Shown here one piece after another: positions 22,383 to 35,600 of a stretch of DNA of 64,000 nucleotides. Both the position numbers and the translations under genes were made by a program. Positions within the stretch are counted from its first letter, which is position 1. Every line of letters starts with the position of its first letter. The stretch covers positions 12,434,539-12,498,538 of the forward strand of contig OY987248.1 in assembly GCA_963920765.1 (NCBI GenBank). The letters are read 5' to 3'. The notes under the pieces are model-generated. The model was not told the DNA's origin and ran no database searches. It was given only the letters and a program-made list of their open reading frames with translations. The DNA comes from Ulota crispa (Eukaryota; Streptophyta; Bryopsida; Orthotrichales; Orthotrichaceae).

Positions 22383-23169
22383 CCCTCAACCCCCTGCTCT
22401 CGCTCCACTGCCAAAGGTTTTCCAAGTCACAAACAAACTCGCCTTCTTCTGCAGTCACTAATAATCTCCCGAACAAAAAACACCACTTTTTGTAGTGTAA
22501 CCCCTCTCTAGAACCCTCCTCAAATCGACAAAATCTGCAGCACACACTTCCTGCACATGAATTGGTACTTGGTCGAGAAAATAAAATGCATAGATCAAGC
22601 TCTTACTTTGTCAGCAATCTCAGGTTTTATAGAAAATGGGAGAGGAGACTAAGGCGGCACTGTTCGCGTCGAGTAAGTGGGAATATTTTGACTTGTTCGT
22701 AATTGAGGTGCGACCCCTTGGTTGGTTTAGTACGTAAACCAGATGGGCACATCGAGCTAAAGAAATTTGCGAATTTTCGCCAGAATTATATTAAGGTAGT
22801 GTGCCCTTAAAGCGGCCTTTTAAGAGCTGATTGCATTTGAGGGGAAGCTAAACAATTTTCAGTAAATTTTGGTAGGAAGAAAAATGGAATTGGCATCTAA
22901 CCCAAATTGTTTTATGTTTTTTGAACTTTGTAGAATGAGTTATGAATTTTCAAAGTTGAAACCCAATGGTCACTTAAAGCAACCCCCTCCTGACATGTAT
23001 ATTTTGGGTACATTGAAAAAAACAAAATGTACCTTTGGTTTAGAGGTCACTTTTAGAGCCGGGTCGCTTTTAGAGCGCCTTGCCTTACTTTGTTTCAATA
23101 CGGGCAACCTTAACACTAAAACTTTGGGTGAAAGAATGGATGTAATCGCCAAATCCAATCAAACAAACA
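22383..23169. other. 5' flank of the SAM-PRXL2 gene and A/T-rich DNA
   Basis: The first ~250 bp are moderately G/C-rich and are the probable 5' leader and promoter of the minus-strand gene. Beyond that there is an A/T-rich stretch with GAATTTTCAAAGTTGAAACC-like words reminiscent of family C. I see no gene. Confidence 0.4.
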
Positions 23170-23525
23170 TTAACCCCTAAACGTCAAGGAGGACAAAAAG
23201 CATCCTCTTGCTTTGAAAAATGATTCTGTGGTTTAGAAAAAAATTGTTTTTCATTTGATTTTTTTCAAAAGTGACCATTAACACATGGTCCATCATGGAA
23301 GGCAAAAAATTACCTCTTGAGATACATTCATTTTTTTTTGTAACCCAAATTGTGATACATGGTGTTAGCTCCTAGGCTGCCCTTCTTGTAATTTTCATGA
23401 GGGCACCATGCACTATTGACTTTTTCAACTTTTTGAAGCAATACTACTGGTGCCCATGTGCAAAACACTGTAGAATGCTACAGGTAGGGCAAGCCACGGT
23501 GATCCATCTATCCTTTAAGGGTTAA
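23170..23525. mobile_element. 356-bp TTAA-bounded element (subfamily 2, inverted)
   Basis: The left end TTAACCCCTAAACGTC and right end CTTTAAGGGTTAA mirror the termini of 16447-16800, and the interiors align in inverse orientation. TTAA is present at both edges. Confidence 0.72.
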
Positions 23526-25055
23526 GGTAGACGCACCCATTCCCGACCCCTCCCCAATCTCACACCCTATATTTGAGGCTTTCACCACACATTGCCAAAC
23601 CCATAGTGTAGCAGTGAGTGTCACTTGCACAAGCAAATTTTGTCACATGTCAATTGCTAAGCTAATTTGGGACAATTGGGATTGGGACCATCTAGTGCCA
23701 CTATGGAAACATATCCAAGCAATTTCAAGGTTAGTCTAGAGTTGTTAATAGGGACCCTATGAATTGCAAAGTTGTCCTTTAATATAAAATTTCCTACAAT
23801 ACCTTTTGCACAAAAATTACATTCCATGACAGCTTGTTGAAAGACTAACCCTACAAATTTTTTTCCTGAATTTTCCAAGATCTTGAGGTACCCCAAACCC
23901 TTAAATGGTCGGGTATGGGTCTGTTTACCTTATACGGAGTAGTTGCCAATTTCTAAACGTAAGATATTGATTTATCTGTACAAGATGAACGCGCACTCGA
24001 GGATGGTTCTATCCATTCTTCCTGCCCTGCATGCATAGTAGGGTGTTTCCACTCAACTAATCAAAAAATTAAAAAAACCAAAAAATTCCCTGAGAAATAC
24101 ATAACATTGTTAACGAGCGTACTACCTTCCCCGGAATCATACCCCCAGGAATCTGGGGGTATGATTCCGGGAAAGGTAGTACGCTTGTTAACAATGTTAT
24201 GTATCAGCACAAAGAACTCTACTCTCGGCCGGAGCTTCCGTGCTCTGTGTGGGCAGGGGGTGGAGTCCAAAGTCATAGCACGTTGTCCATTTTAGGTGAC
24301 TCAGGTTACGATTCATTCACCTCTGTGAATTCACTTGTGATCTGTGAGGTGGCTCACCTCTGGACTTCACTTCTAACATGATTCACGAGAGGAGTGAACT
24401 TCGGAAACTCACTTTCGTGGCTTCTTGCAGCTCATGCACCTATGTCCTCAAACTTCTTTTGCAGAAACTTCTACAAATTCACGGGAGTCTCAGACTTTGC
24501 TCATTTGAGGGAACAAAAACAATTTTCACTAGTAAGTGGAGACCCTGTGAGATGAAGAAGATCGAAAACCGGATTTTATGTTTGAAGCCCCTATTTATAT
24601 TTTCGCCGCGTGGGATGCTTTTGATGCCGTGCACTGGAAATATCCCAGAGGTGAAACTTTTAGTTGGGCCCGCCTCCGTCTTTCCCGAATCCCTTCGAAT
24701 GGACCCATCGCGTGGACCTGAGTGGACCCGAGTGGACCCGGGTGAAAAAATTCAGAATTTTCATTTGGGAAATCGCTGGAATTTTAGAAAGATACCACGG
24801 TAGGTCAAAATGAGAACATTTGAATTTTTATTTGGATTAAGAGATACTCAATTAGTCTACTTGATTTGAACTCCGCAGAAACAAACAACTACAAAACACG
24901 AGCAGATTTTACCATCATTCTTGTTAATAAAAAGTTAGAGCTTTTCCACCTTGGGTAGTGGGTTTCCACCCCGGATATTGGGTCCATTCCAAGAATTCGG
25001 AAGAGATGGTATTCAGGAGAAATGGAGGCTGACCCTGCATTCACTAAAAAAAACT
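23526..25055. other. Intergenic DNA containing a long perfect-type hairpin
   Basis: Apart from the hairpin at 24098-24203 I recognise nothing. A moderately G/C-rich frame at 24378-24803 has no recognisable motif and I do not call it a gene. Confidence 0.4.
24098..24203. repeat. Near-perfect hairpin with 51-bp arms and a 4-base loop
   Basis: The arms 24098-24148 and 24153-24203 are inverse copies with two mismatches in 51 positions; one would be a G-U pair in plus-strand RNA. The loop is GAAT. The tip stem is CCCCCAG/CTGGGGG. No protein frame or transposon termini explain it. It could be a miRNA- or siRNA-type precursor, a very short foldback element or a replication inversion product. Confidence 0.9.
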
Positions 25056-25342
25056 ACACTAATATTGCGTTTAGGTTGCCCCACACTAATTTCTCGACAT
25101 TTCATACTAAATAAATATTTACTGCTGTTACAATCATTTTCATTAAATGTTACTGCAACAAACAATTTTCAAATGGGCATGTCAACAATAACGAAGCTGC
25201 TAAAAGATAAACGAGCAGTTTTCAAGTTATAATTCATGAGAAATTCAAATATTTGGAGAGTTGCGTGTACCTCCAAGTAGCCAAGGGATGAGTCATGAGG
25301 TAACTTACCAAAGGAAGGCAACCTAAATGCAATATTTAGTGT
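25056..25342. mobile_element. MITE-like element, family E
   Basis: 287 bp. The left end ACACTAATATTGCGTTTAGG and the right end (GGCAACCTAAATGCAATATT, then TAGTGT) are inverted copies of about 26 bp. It is related to 4236-4512 and 11258-11560. Confidence 0.7.
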
Positions 25343-25343
25343 A

Positions 25344-26003
25344 GGGAATTGATATGTGCGCACCGGGGTTGATATACCACCCCTTGGGGTAAAATTATAG
25401 ATTTCTACCATCAAAAAGCTGAAGTTGAGAATTTTGAATTCAAATTTGGACTCAGAGACCATAATTTAGTCCAAAGCCATAAAAAATGTTGCAATTGAAC
25501 AACACCCAATGAAAAAGCCTATCTGTTTTACAAAACAAAAGTAAAAGTAATACTTTTCCCCCTAGCTAAGCTTTTTCATTGGGTGTTGTTCAATTGCAAT
25601 CTGTTCATGGTTCTAAACTAAATCATGGTCTCTAAGTCCAAATTTGGATTCAAAATTCTCAAATTTAGTATTTTCATGGTAGAATTCTAAAAAATTACCC
25701 AGGGGGTGTGCATATATCAAAACGTCATATTTGTTAATTTGGGCCAAAGGGTACTTTTTGGGACTTTCAAATTCTGAGGTGAAAATTTTAGGTGATCACC
25801 TAAAATCAAGCTCAACATTTTTATTATGTACACGTGTCCTCACCTGAGAGAAGGAATTTGAGAGGGAAAACTGAATCTGATACCTTCCAATCTGGCTTCA
25901 GGTAATTTTCTGGGTTTAAGGTGACGTACGAAGTGGGACACCTCAGTGGCTCAAATTAACGAATATGACGTTTCAACCGCCCGGTGTGCACATATCAATT
26001 CCC
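25344..26003. mobile_element. 660-bp foldback element with GGGAATTGATA termini
   Basis: The left terminus GGGAATTGATATGTGCGCAC is the inverse of the right terminus (GTGTGCACATATCAATTCCC), giving about 25 bp of TIR. Inside, two ~150-bp arms (25372-25528 and 25566-25712) are also inverse copies around AAAAGTAAAAGTAATACTTT. An element with a similar terminus is at 39019-39420. It sits immediately beside the family E element ending at 25342. Confidence 0.72.
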
Positions 26004-26677
26004 AAAAACTGACCTTCAAATTGTTTTTCAGTCATTAGTGTGCCAGCTAGGAGCGATACCTGCGGGACCATGGCATTCAGAGCCGCCTCACGCGGAGACG
26101 CTACAGTCAACGATCCGATGATTAACGGAGGTTTGTTAACTTAAGTGCACCTGCAAGGCTGCTTCCGACATGGGCAGAGGAGCACACGGGCAGAAATGGC
26201 TTAAACGTATGGCATTCAAAGTTCTGATATGGTTTCAGAAACTCCTCACACTCACGAAGAGGCTGTCAAAGTAGTTGTACCTGTTGAAAGTTAGAGTGAC
26301 CGTGAAACCGGATGATGAAAAAACATGTTCTTGCCTGGAAATTTAGTGGCGAGGATCGGGGTAGGTCTTCCCATCGAACCAGAATCTGAGACTAGACTAT
26401 GTCAAAATAGTGGAAAGATCATCAATTCTAGAATGGCTACAAACTCTGTGAAGCTCATTTTGAAAGAGGCCCCTCAAGCATCGGCGCCGAACTGCGAACG
26501 AATCGCTGCTCTTTAGAGCAGTATGTTTCGTGATGCCTTTCACATCGTGAACATTTTGATTAGAACTATAGTGGAAGCTATGGCAAGAAGTAAAAGAAGG
26601 TTCCCACGTAAGCCGGAGTAGCTTCAATGACGATCAGGCACGCTGCCACACGATTGTGAATTGCGGATTGCGATCTC
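26004..26677. other. Presumed 3' flank of MER3
   Basis: Base composition is more balanced than in DNA to the left and like that of the MER3 introns. It could be 3' UTR of the minus-strand helicase gene. A 76-residue minus-strand frame at 26397-26627 follows the stop codon and is unrecognised. Confidence 0.4.
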
Positions 26678-29600
26678 TTAAAGGAATGAGAAGAGACTCT
26701 TGTAGCCCATGAACTCTTGCTTGCCAGCTGGAGAAGGTTGCGTTGTCTCGGATCCGCCTAATAGTGCAATTGTTGGTCTGATTCGTCAAGGAGGCACAGT
26801 GAGGTCAATAGAGACATGCAGTTGAAAAACTTGAGATGCATAAAAGGGAAACCGAATGCCTGATGTTAAGCAAAGCATATTGTAGGCCCACAAACGTTGT
26901 TACCGAAGATATACGTTAGAGACGAAGTCTTAACCAAGTGAGTTGGAAAAGTTGTTTTGTTGGAAATTTCTAAAAGCAAAACTCTAAACAAGGCAGGCAA
27001 TCCGAGAAGCTTAGATGATGGACATCTGCGATGCCATTAAAAACTCCTGCTCTTCAAATAGGATATCAAAACCTTACACAACACCCATTTCTTACAGTAC
27101 GTTTTATTATTCAAGTTTACCTTCGGTCCAAAATGACAAGGAGCATTAACCAGAAATGAATTTACCTGACTACTGGGGGTGTGTGGTCAAATCTGTAGCT
27201 GCTAAAATCCTCTTTGAAAGAAGCTTGATTTGACTCAATCGCTTTGGTTCCAGAATCGTCAACCTTCAACCTGTTAAAAACAGGAAAACAATTAAACATC
27301 TAAGTATTTTCAAGAGCAAAACAAACACGTTTCTAGAACTGTATGGTTCTTGACCACGTTGAGCAGTTGAATGTTGGAATTATGAATTTAATGTCGAATA
27401 CAGCACATTGGCATTAGCCTCGAAAGGTGCTTCATTCACAACCGTTTGGCTTTAGAAGTAAAGCTCCTGTTGTTATTGTTTGAAGGCTCATGATCGAGGG
27501 ATATATATTCCTCAGGATCCTCCACCGCAGAATTCAAAATGCTGGAAAAATTCATGAATCGAGTAAGTATCAAAGTAACCAAGTTGTCATCTATAAAAGA
27601 GAGATAAAGTACACATGCGCGATCCTCATAGATTTTCCTAGATCAAACCTGGAAACATTGGACGTAGGTTTTGTAGCGAACTCAAAGTTGAAGCTTTTCA
27701 CTTCCCTGTAAAGAGGTGCTTGATTTGAGGGGCTCTCAATCTGGGCACTTGATGAGGTTTCGAATCTGCACCTCAGAAGCGTCAGAATGGTGACGCCTTC
27801 ATGATTACACAAAAAGGAATCAAACGCGTAGCTGATCGAGCTGCAATCTTCAGTTAGAAGAAAAATATCTACTGTTCGATATATAGTGAGGTATCTGGGT
27901 TAGATCACATATGCTATGTTTATCTTCTTGGGGCCTTCATCAGCTTACATGTCGGAAGGAAAAGGACGTTTCGGAAGATTTTACTATTACGTTCAGCACC
28001 AAATGATAAACAGAGAAAATATTACTTCTTAGAATATTTGATAGTGTATCAAATCACAGCCGATGCATTAAATTTTAAATCTAATTGAACAGAACAGGCT
28101 GACCTGTCATCGATACTTGAACGCTCTCGAATTAACCTGGAAGTTTTGACATTGTCAGGACCTTGATGTAATACTGATTTTGCTCTTTCGCAGATTCCTT
28201 GGCTCGAAAACGACCTGGAATCATCGTTGCAAGCGGTCGTATCGAATGATTTGCAAGAGGTAACACATAACTGATGAATCTTAACTGTGAAAATTACCTC
28301 TTAGTTTTGGCGGAAAATTTATTCTTAATGGAGGTCCACAACTGTTTCGGCTGACATGGGTTAGCAACGCTCTCCAGAACTACCAAGTCCGGCTCTTCTA
28401 TGGATACTTCTTCAGATCTGGTAAAAGACCACTAGTTATATTGTGGAACGCAAAATTACTCGAATTCAGCCGCAAACATCAAGACTTGCTCTTATCTGAT
28501 AAAGAAACCAACTGAACTGCACCTATTGAATATTTCAATCCTGTCAAGCTAATAGTTCAGTGTATCCATTTCAACTAATGGCAATCGGATTTCAGTCGAT
28601 CAGACGGTGTTAGACAAACTAACCTCCTCCCAGGGCACACTGTAATTGTTCTCCTCAAATCTGGTTGATCGGAACCCTTGTTCAAGGGAAGATTTGGTAC
28701 ATTTGTACTTGTGACACTAACAGGCAATGTCGTTGAAGGTACCAAAACCTTTGGACCAAGTACAATGTTCTGTTGTCCACCATTCCCGTCTGTATGCAGA
28801 GGCCGCTTTTCAGAACTCTGCGTGATCATATTCATTGTGCCCGTTATATTTCTTTGAGCATTGTCAGCAACAGAGGAAAATTTCAGAATGCTCGAGAATC
28901 CAGTTCGCCGAATTTTCCTCCTCAAATCCGATGATAGAAGATCTGGTGTAGCTGCCTGGCTCGTAGAAGAGGATGGAGCTGGAGTGGAAACAGATGGTCC
29001 ATAAACTTGGTCTGCCATGTTAAACTCAGCGTAGTCATGCGTGGTTCCATGCCTCTCATCAAACGGTGGCTGCGGTGTCAACGTCTCTGTTAAGTTCTCA
29101 CCAGCGCAGACATTCCTGGAGGATGAAATTGTGCTTCTGTCCGCAGAATTTTCAGGGAAACCTACGCGGTCACAGTAAGTTTTTAGCTTTCAGATTTCGA
29201 TTCGTAAAACCACTTCGGACGGCTGCTACTCTTAAATAGTGTTATATCGAAATGAGAGCAGAAATAGCATGAGAATCTGGCATGAAATGTTGACTTGCCA
29301 GCATTATTCGTAGAGCGTCGTTCTTGAGTGCACGATGAAATCACTTGAGAAACATCGCTATTTAGTGATATGACAGGAGGGGCTTCCCGTATCTGGTCGT
29401 TCATCAGGCTTGAACTGGTCTTCACCTGTGTTACTTCATTGCTGCTACGTAATGTATGAAACAGTCTCCTCGAAGGGAACCGAGGCGGTAGTAGTTCTCT
29501 TTGCGGAGCGGTAATGAGAGAATTGCACCCAGGTATCTCTAAGATTTCGGATGGCTCAATCAACGAGGAGCAAAGTGAAGTATCAACAACATCACTTGAG

Positions 29601-32600
29601 TAGGAGCTGGTCAAAATTTCGGGGGAATCTGCATGATCGGACCTCTTGCTAGGAGAAAATTTAGAAGGGTGTATAGGTGATGTTGCTAGTACTTCTATTT
29701 CAGATGTTTCATCTGGTTCCTGCCCAGTAGGATTTGGTGGAATGTTTTTCAGAGGTGATTCTTTGATACCCGACATGAATTTGTTCAGGAAATTTCTTGT
29801 AGCTAGGGTCACAGGACTAGGATCGAAACTCTTTGGAGGATAACGCGAAGGAGCTTCCAGAACGGGAGTATCGGATGCACCTGTTCGTCGTGTAGTTTCA
29901 ATCAGACAGGAACCGTAGAAATGTTTTGCAGGGGTTTGTTGTTCTTGGCATCCTTGGCCTTCACTCAATCCCAGGCCGCCACCCTTTGTTTCACGGTTAA
30001 CGGTTAATTTGCAAACCACGTCAACTCCAACTGCGATCAACCCTCCCAACCGTTACAACAAGGCGTGAACAATAGTTGCGCGCAGTGTCCAAGTTAGTTC
30101 ATTTAAAGAGTGAATCGCCTGAACTAGTAGAACCACTTACCATACTCTTCAGAAATAAGAGCAGCAACAACTAGAATCTGCTGCTCGTTGGAAGCGGAGT
30201 TACACGTAATCGTGACAGCATAAGGGCTGCACAATGCATTTTACATCAGTACCCGCAGCCTAGAAACGACCACATCAAAGTATGTCACCAAATCGGTTAG
30301 AAAAATCCGAACTTGTGCATAATATGAAAGGAGTCAACGCGTCTTGATTAGACGGTACAAAAGTTTTGGACATACCTGGAAAATTGGTCCATTCTGAAAA
30401 AAGAAAACAATGTTATAATGAGAACCTGCATATAACTTAAATACGATAATCGTTTATCATAAGTCAAGTCAAGTGGTTCGAAAGTAATATAGTACCTGAT
30501 TCTTTCACGAAACAATACAGTATTGTCTGTCTTGTTTCCCACTACCTGCAGATCTCCATGATTGTACTTCTTAAGGGCAACACATGTACGCACTACACCA
30601 GTGATTAAGGTCTAAACTTCTGATGCTCTTTCAATCCCAATCGATATATCTTCAATCGAGAAGCAACCTTGATGTTTCTTCTTTGCAACACGGATGTGTA
30701 TCTCAAGTGCAAGTAGTCATACTGAGAACTCTTGTAATGTAATTTCAAAATTTTGCATATTGCCAGTGTGAGAAGACTTCCAACTAATGAAGGTTCAAGA
30801 CGAGCTTACCAATTCCGCCGAATGAAACTTCTTCCCTGACGCTTTTGGTTGTGAGACTCGGTGCAATGTTAATAGGCATTGATCATCTCTGCCATTGTCA
30901 AAAAGATTCATTTCAATCTTTGGAGCAACATCATTTAACGATGTTTTGAGTTGATCTCCATATGGAAACTTCCGTCCAGTAATGGCTTCTAACCGTCGAG
31001 GATCAGCGTTAGCTAACTTCTCAAAAGAATCAATACCACCTGTGACCAAAGCCTGCATGCCGAACTGCAATGTTGAGACATATAATTTACGAAGCATTTA
31101 GCAAAACGGGATGAAAAGCTTTCGTATGTGTCCTGAAGTACTTCTGAATTCTCCGACTTTAAATTGTTACAACTTTTGCTGTCGGCAGTGATTGACGCCA
31201 AACGCTATTATGCTCTATAGAGACAGCTCGGTTTATTCTATTGCACACTACCAAGGTAATATAAAAATTGATCATATACTTTCGCACTGATTATGTTGAT
31301 TTTACAGATTGCATTACATATTAGACTGATATAGCAACCAGGCAGATACAAGCTTAAATCGATTATTCGGAATCACAATTTATTTATCACCTTTGCCGTC
31401 ACCAAACCTACGCCAGCAAGTTGCTTTATCTGAAATTTTGTATTCTCCCATAGCCGTTGCTTGAGGCATTTGGATAACAAAAGTGCATTTCGAATCTCAG
31501 TGTATCTTTTCAGGAAAATGAAGTAATCGCTCATACACCGACAGATACGAGTTCCGGTGCTACAAATTCCATTAATATCCTGTAGAAACAAAAAATTGTA
31601 GTGGTGAAGAAACTGCTTGAGAAACAGAATAGGTTTTAGGATACGAAGAACAAGATACTGTGAAGCACTGGTCCTGGGAAGCTCCATGTCTAAATGAATG
31701 TCATCGTCATACCTGGGTCATTGTGAAATCCAGAGCAGAAGGCTCTCCAGAAAGAGCATCATTCACTAGTATAAATATCTTCTCTGCGTCGGATTGTATC
31801 CTTTTCTTTAGCTTGCCGTTCGATGCGTTTACATGAAATCTAATTCTGCCGCTCATATCCCCGTTGATATCGTTCAATCTCTTTTTTTCATTCCGCCGAA
31901 GCTTGATCCCTATCAAGAATTACTAGTATTCAAGAATGTTTGAAGTAAATAGCAGGTAGACGATGAGTAGAAAAGCACTAAACTTCAGTTGCAACGTGAA
32001 GGAGTGTCCTCACGTACATGACAGTTCCTCGGCGTTTGTCAGAATATGAAGAAAATCCTCCATTGTGCTTCTCAGGGGAGCTTTCGTGATGGCTTTCATG
32101 GTTTCAAATCGCAAATAGTACTTCTCCATTATTCGTCCAGGTTCTGTACGCCACAATAGAAATTCTCAGTAGAAATTATGGAGTTCTTTAATAAGAACGA
32201 AAGTCGAGAGAGTTTGAATAAAGTAAAGTTTCAAAAAGCGCAAGGAACTTGTACCGAGTGGTGTCAAGACAAAGCCAAATTCGTCTGTCTTTACCAAACC
32301 GAATTTTGCAAGCTCGTTCACATTCTGCACACAAATATCTGCGTAACACCCATTCAGTTGAAAACGCAATCGACACTCAAGTTATGCAGTAGCAGCAAGG
32401 TTGTCGAAAGCGTTACCCTTCAACTTGTTTTCTAGTTGATCTGGTGAAACTCCTTTCTTGATATTGTAATGTTGAGGGTTCTATGCAGCAGAATCATACA
32501 CAACGTTAGGTCATTCACTTACAATGTTTCCAACGCGAGTATCTAGGAAAGAGAATGATAAGTAGTTTATTTCAAAATGCGTCATACCTTCTTGATTCGC

Positions 32601-35600
32601 ACATACAGATAGGAACACTTGAGCCAGTCTATGGCCTGGCTACAATCCGTTACAGTCATGAGCACTATCTCAGCATTCAAATGCTCCGCAATGGATGGAA
32701 GTAGCCTACGTGAAGGTGACAAGTATGAAAATCGTGAGATGGAGACAACCGACCTTCCGAAAACCCAGAAGCAACTCAAGATGCAAAACTTAAAACGAAA
32801 TACTTACTGAGACTCCACTGGTTCCAATCCAGAGAGCAGATTTTGATATAAATGTACCTGCAAAAAAAGATGCAATGGTATCGCAAACTTAATCGGTCAA
32901 TATCTCCAATCTCGATTCTTTATCATTAACAAAGATCTTGGAAATTGTGCAACTTAGCTCATGTAGAGCCAAGAAATCTCTTCCACGAATCCCTCACTCT
33001 GAATAGTCAGTGCTGAATAAGGAAACATGTCATAAGCGTAACGACAGCCATTAAACATTCGTTCAAAGAAAAACCACGGCCTGCATGCTTACACTATCAT
33101 TTCTTGTCATTATGATGACAATGCCACTATCTTCAAATTGAGGTCTGCCAGCTCGTCCACTCATCTGGATAGTAAACTTGAGCGTCAGAGTCTGGGAGTG
33201 AACATACCCTTCTTCTTCAGAGCATGTGCTATAGTGCTCAGCTAAGTGATATGTATAAAGCATATAGGGGCTTGAGCCATAGATGACCTGCAGTATTGCT
33301 GAACGCTCATACTCCACATAGCTGCTTTTGGTCTTATTACTGACACAGTAACAAACAAAAGGTATTAACAGTATATCCAGATTTCTCCAAGTTATAAAAG
33401 CTTGGATCTGTCAAGGAAGATATTTGGCTAGCCAGAAGAATTGGAATTATAGAGCATGAACGGCTTCTAGATCATTCAAGTATGCCTGAAGGTTAGAGAT
33501 GCACACGGAGGCTTTGAGCCTAATGAGAACGGTCAGGAGTGATTGCTGTTCAATACGTCTGCAGAATATACTGCGAGGTTCAGGACTAAGTGTCCTCTAC
33601 TGGAGCTCTTACTAGTATTGGGTTGACTTGATGACGACTGCATAAGCTGGCAGGTTCACGCCCTGTGCCAGTGTACTTGTTGTACAGAGCACTAAAAGAT
33701 CACCCTTCAGAAATAGCTCCTCAACGAGACTTCTGTCCTGCATTGAAAGACCGCCGTTGTGATATCCAACTGCGATAAAATGAGAAGGCAAGTTAGCACA
33801 TTCCACGGCTGGTCCTGTGAGGTTCTGAAGAGCAGGTTCGTGCCAGAGACAATTTTCGGCTGAATGATGATTTCCAGATTTTTCAAAAACAAGCCTTCGT
33901 GATAGTGGGCATGGCTCCTAGAGGAGAAAATGATCATCAGTATGTTTGTGGCGAACATTCCTTCCCATTTCAGCAGATTCATTCCTGTCTCGAGGGCATT
34001 ATACTATGGAAGAAAGTCCAAATTATGATTCAGAGTTAGAAACCTCCATTGCGGATGCACTGCTGCATATGAACATCAGTTGTCCTCAGGGCTGCTACTT
34101 GCAGCCGATCAAAGTGCTCCAAGTTCTTTACAAAAGGATTTTGATGCCCATGATTCGACACCGATTGAACAAGAGAGACTGCAGTTTCTTGCGCTCCTTT
34201 CCTGGTCGAGCAGAACACCAGCGATGGTCTTCCTCCCGAATGATGCATCAGAATATCTGCAATTGAAGAAGATTCTGTTTTGAGCGTTTGCTAAGGTTTA
34301 CCTTTCAATCATGATATTATGAAGGACGGTTGATCATCATAGGTTTGAATACTGGATATGACAAGTTCAAATGAGCATGCACCAACTGCTCCTTACCTAA
34401 AAGGTAGTTCTGAAGTCTCTGTCAAACATAGACATATTCACAGAAGAGTTCGAGTGAGAACTGTACAAATCAAGCGCTAGGAGTTGGCTCAAAAGAACCG
34501 AAGTGGTCGCGATTGCCTTAAAGGACCCTTATCCCACAACTTTAGAAAAAAAAATTCATAGCGTAAATATAACGACGAGCCCTTTCCAAAACTTGTGAGA
34601 TCTCTCATTCGCCTGAATTCTTGAGAGTCGACTCACAGGTCATCACAAGAAACTAAGTCCACCCGTATCATTTCGACAAAGGCAGTAACAAGAGTTTATA
34701 AGTTTATTCTAACTCTTTCAATTTTCTATCAAACAGTTGGCTACGCAGTGGATGGTCGTAGAAAAACATACTTCACCAAAGATGACTACTTATTCAATCA
34801 AACAGCATCCGAGAAAACAGTTAGAAATTTTCCCACGGAAATGATCGCTTAGTGTCATCATAATACCCTTTCAAACAAGAAATCGTTCTTCGCAGCCTGA
34901 TACCCTGCAACGACAGAAAGATTTAAGTCTGCTTGAGTCTATTTGAAAGATGAAATACCGGACCTGCCTAGCAGGCATCTTTATAGGAAACAGGTAGTCT
35001 CTTAGGCCATTAACGGTCAATTTTAAGCATCATGAATTACAACAGACGCATCTATCACAAGTTCAAGGAATTTTCTAAACCAGACTGCTCAATCAATATA
35101 GGTTGAAGAAGAAAAGATAACATACCGAGAACAATGGTTGCAAGCTTTACTGGTCGATATTCTTCGCCAAATCTTATCACAAACAAACATTAAGATAAGA
35201 TCTGCAGTTGAAAAACATGACCAGAAATCTCCTCTTTAAATCGGTGTAGCACTGAAGTCGGGAACTTCGAAAAAAAAACTAGTACATGAAAAACTATCGC
35301 CTGGTGTTTACAATGGTGTTTACGAGTTGCGTGTGAAATGTAAAGAAAAAAGGGAAGATTAATGTAGTTGGATTCTCCACAGCAACCTTTTGATTCCGTT
35401 CTTGGGAACACGAAGCCATTCCGCTGACATGTCATAACATGCACACACCGTAGAGCAAATTAAGCAGCACGCAGTGACTGGTTCAACCATTAAATCGTGT
35501 AATGTAGCCCTAATCAGCTTCCTATATTCAGAAGAGGACGCCAGAAGAGGACAAGACCATAGTTCATTTCCAACGAAGATGCACAGGAGGGCTAGTAATT

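Noticed and set aside
24378..24803. 141-residue plus-strand frame in moderately G/C-rich DNA
   Set aside because: No motif recognised, no splice partner found, and the sequence has repeated GGACCC-type words; not enough to call a gene.
28080..28113. Alternative MER3 exon after 28137
   Set aside because: Its acceptor would leave an intron of only about 23 bp and the frame stops soon after; not credible.
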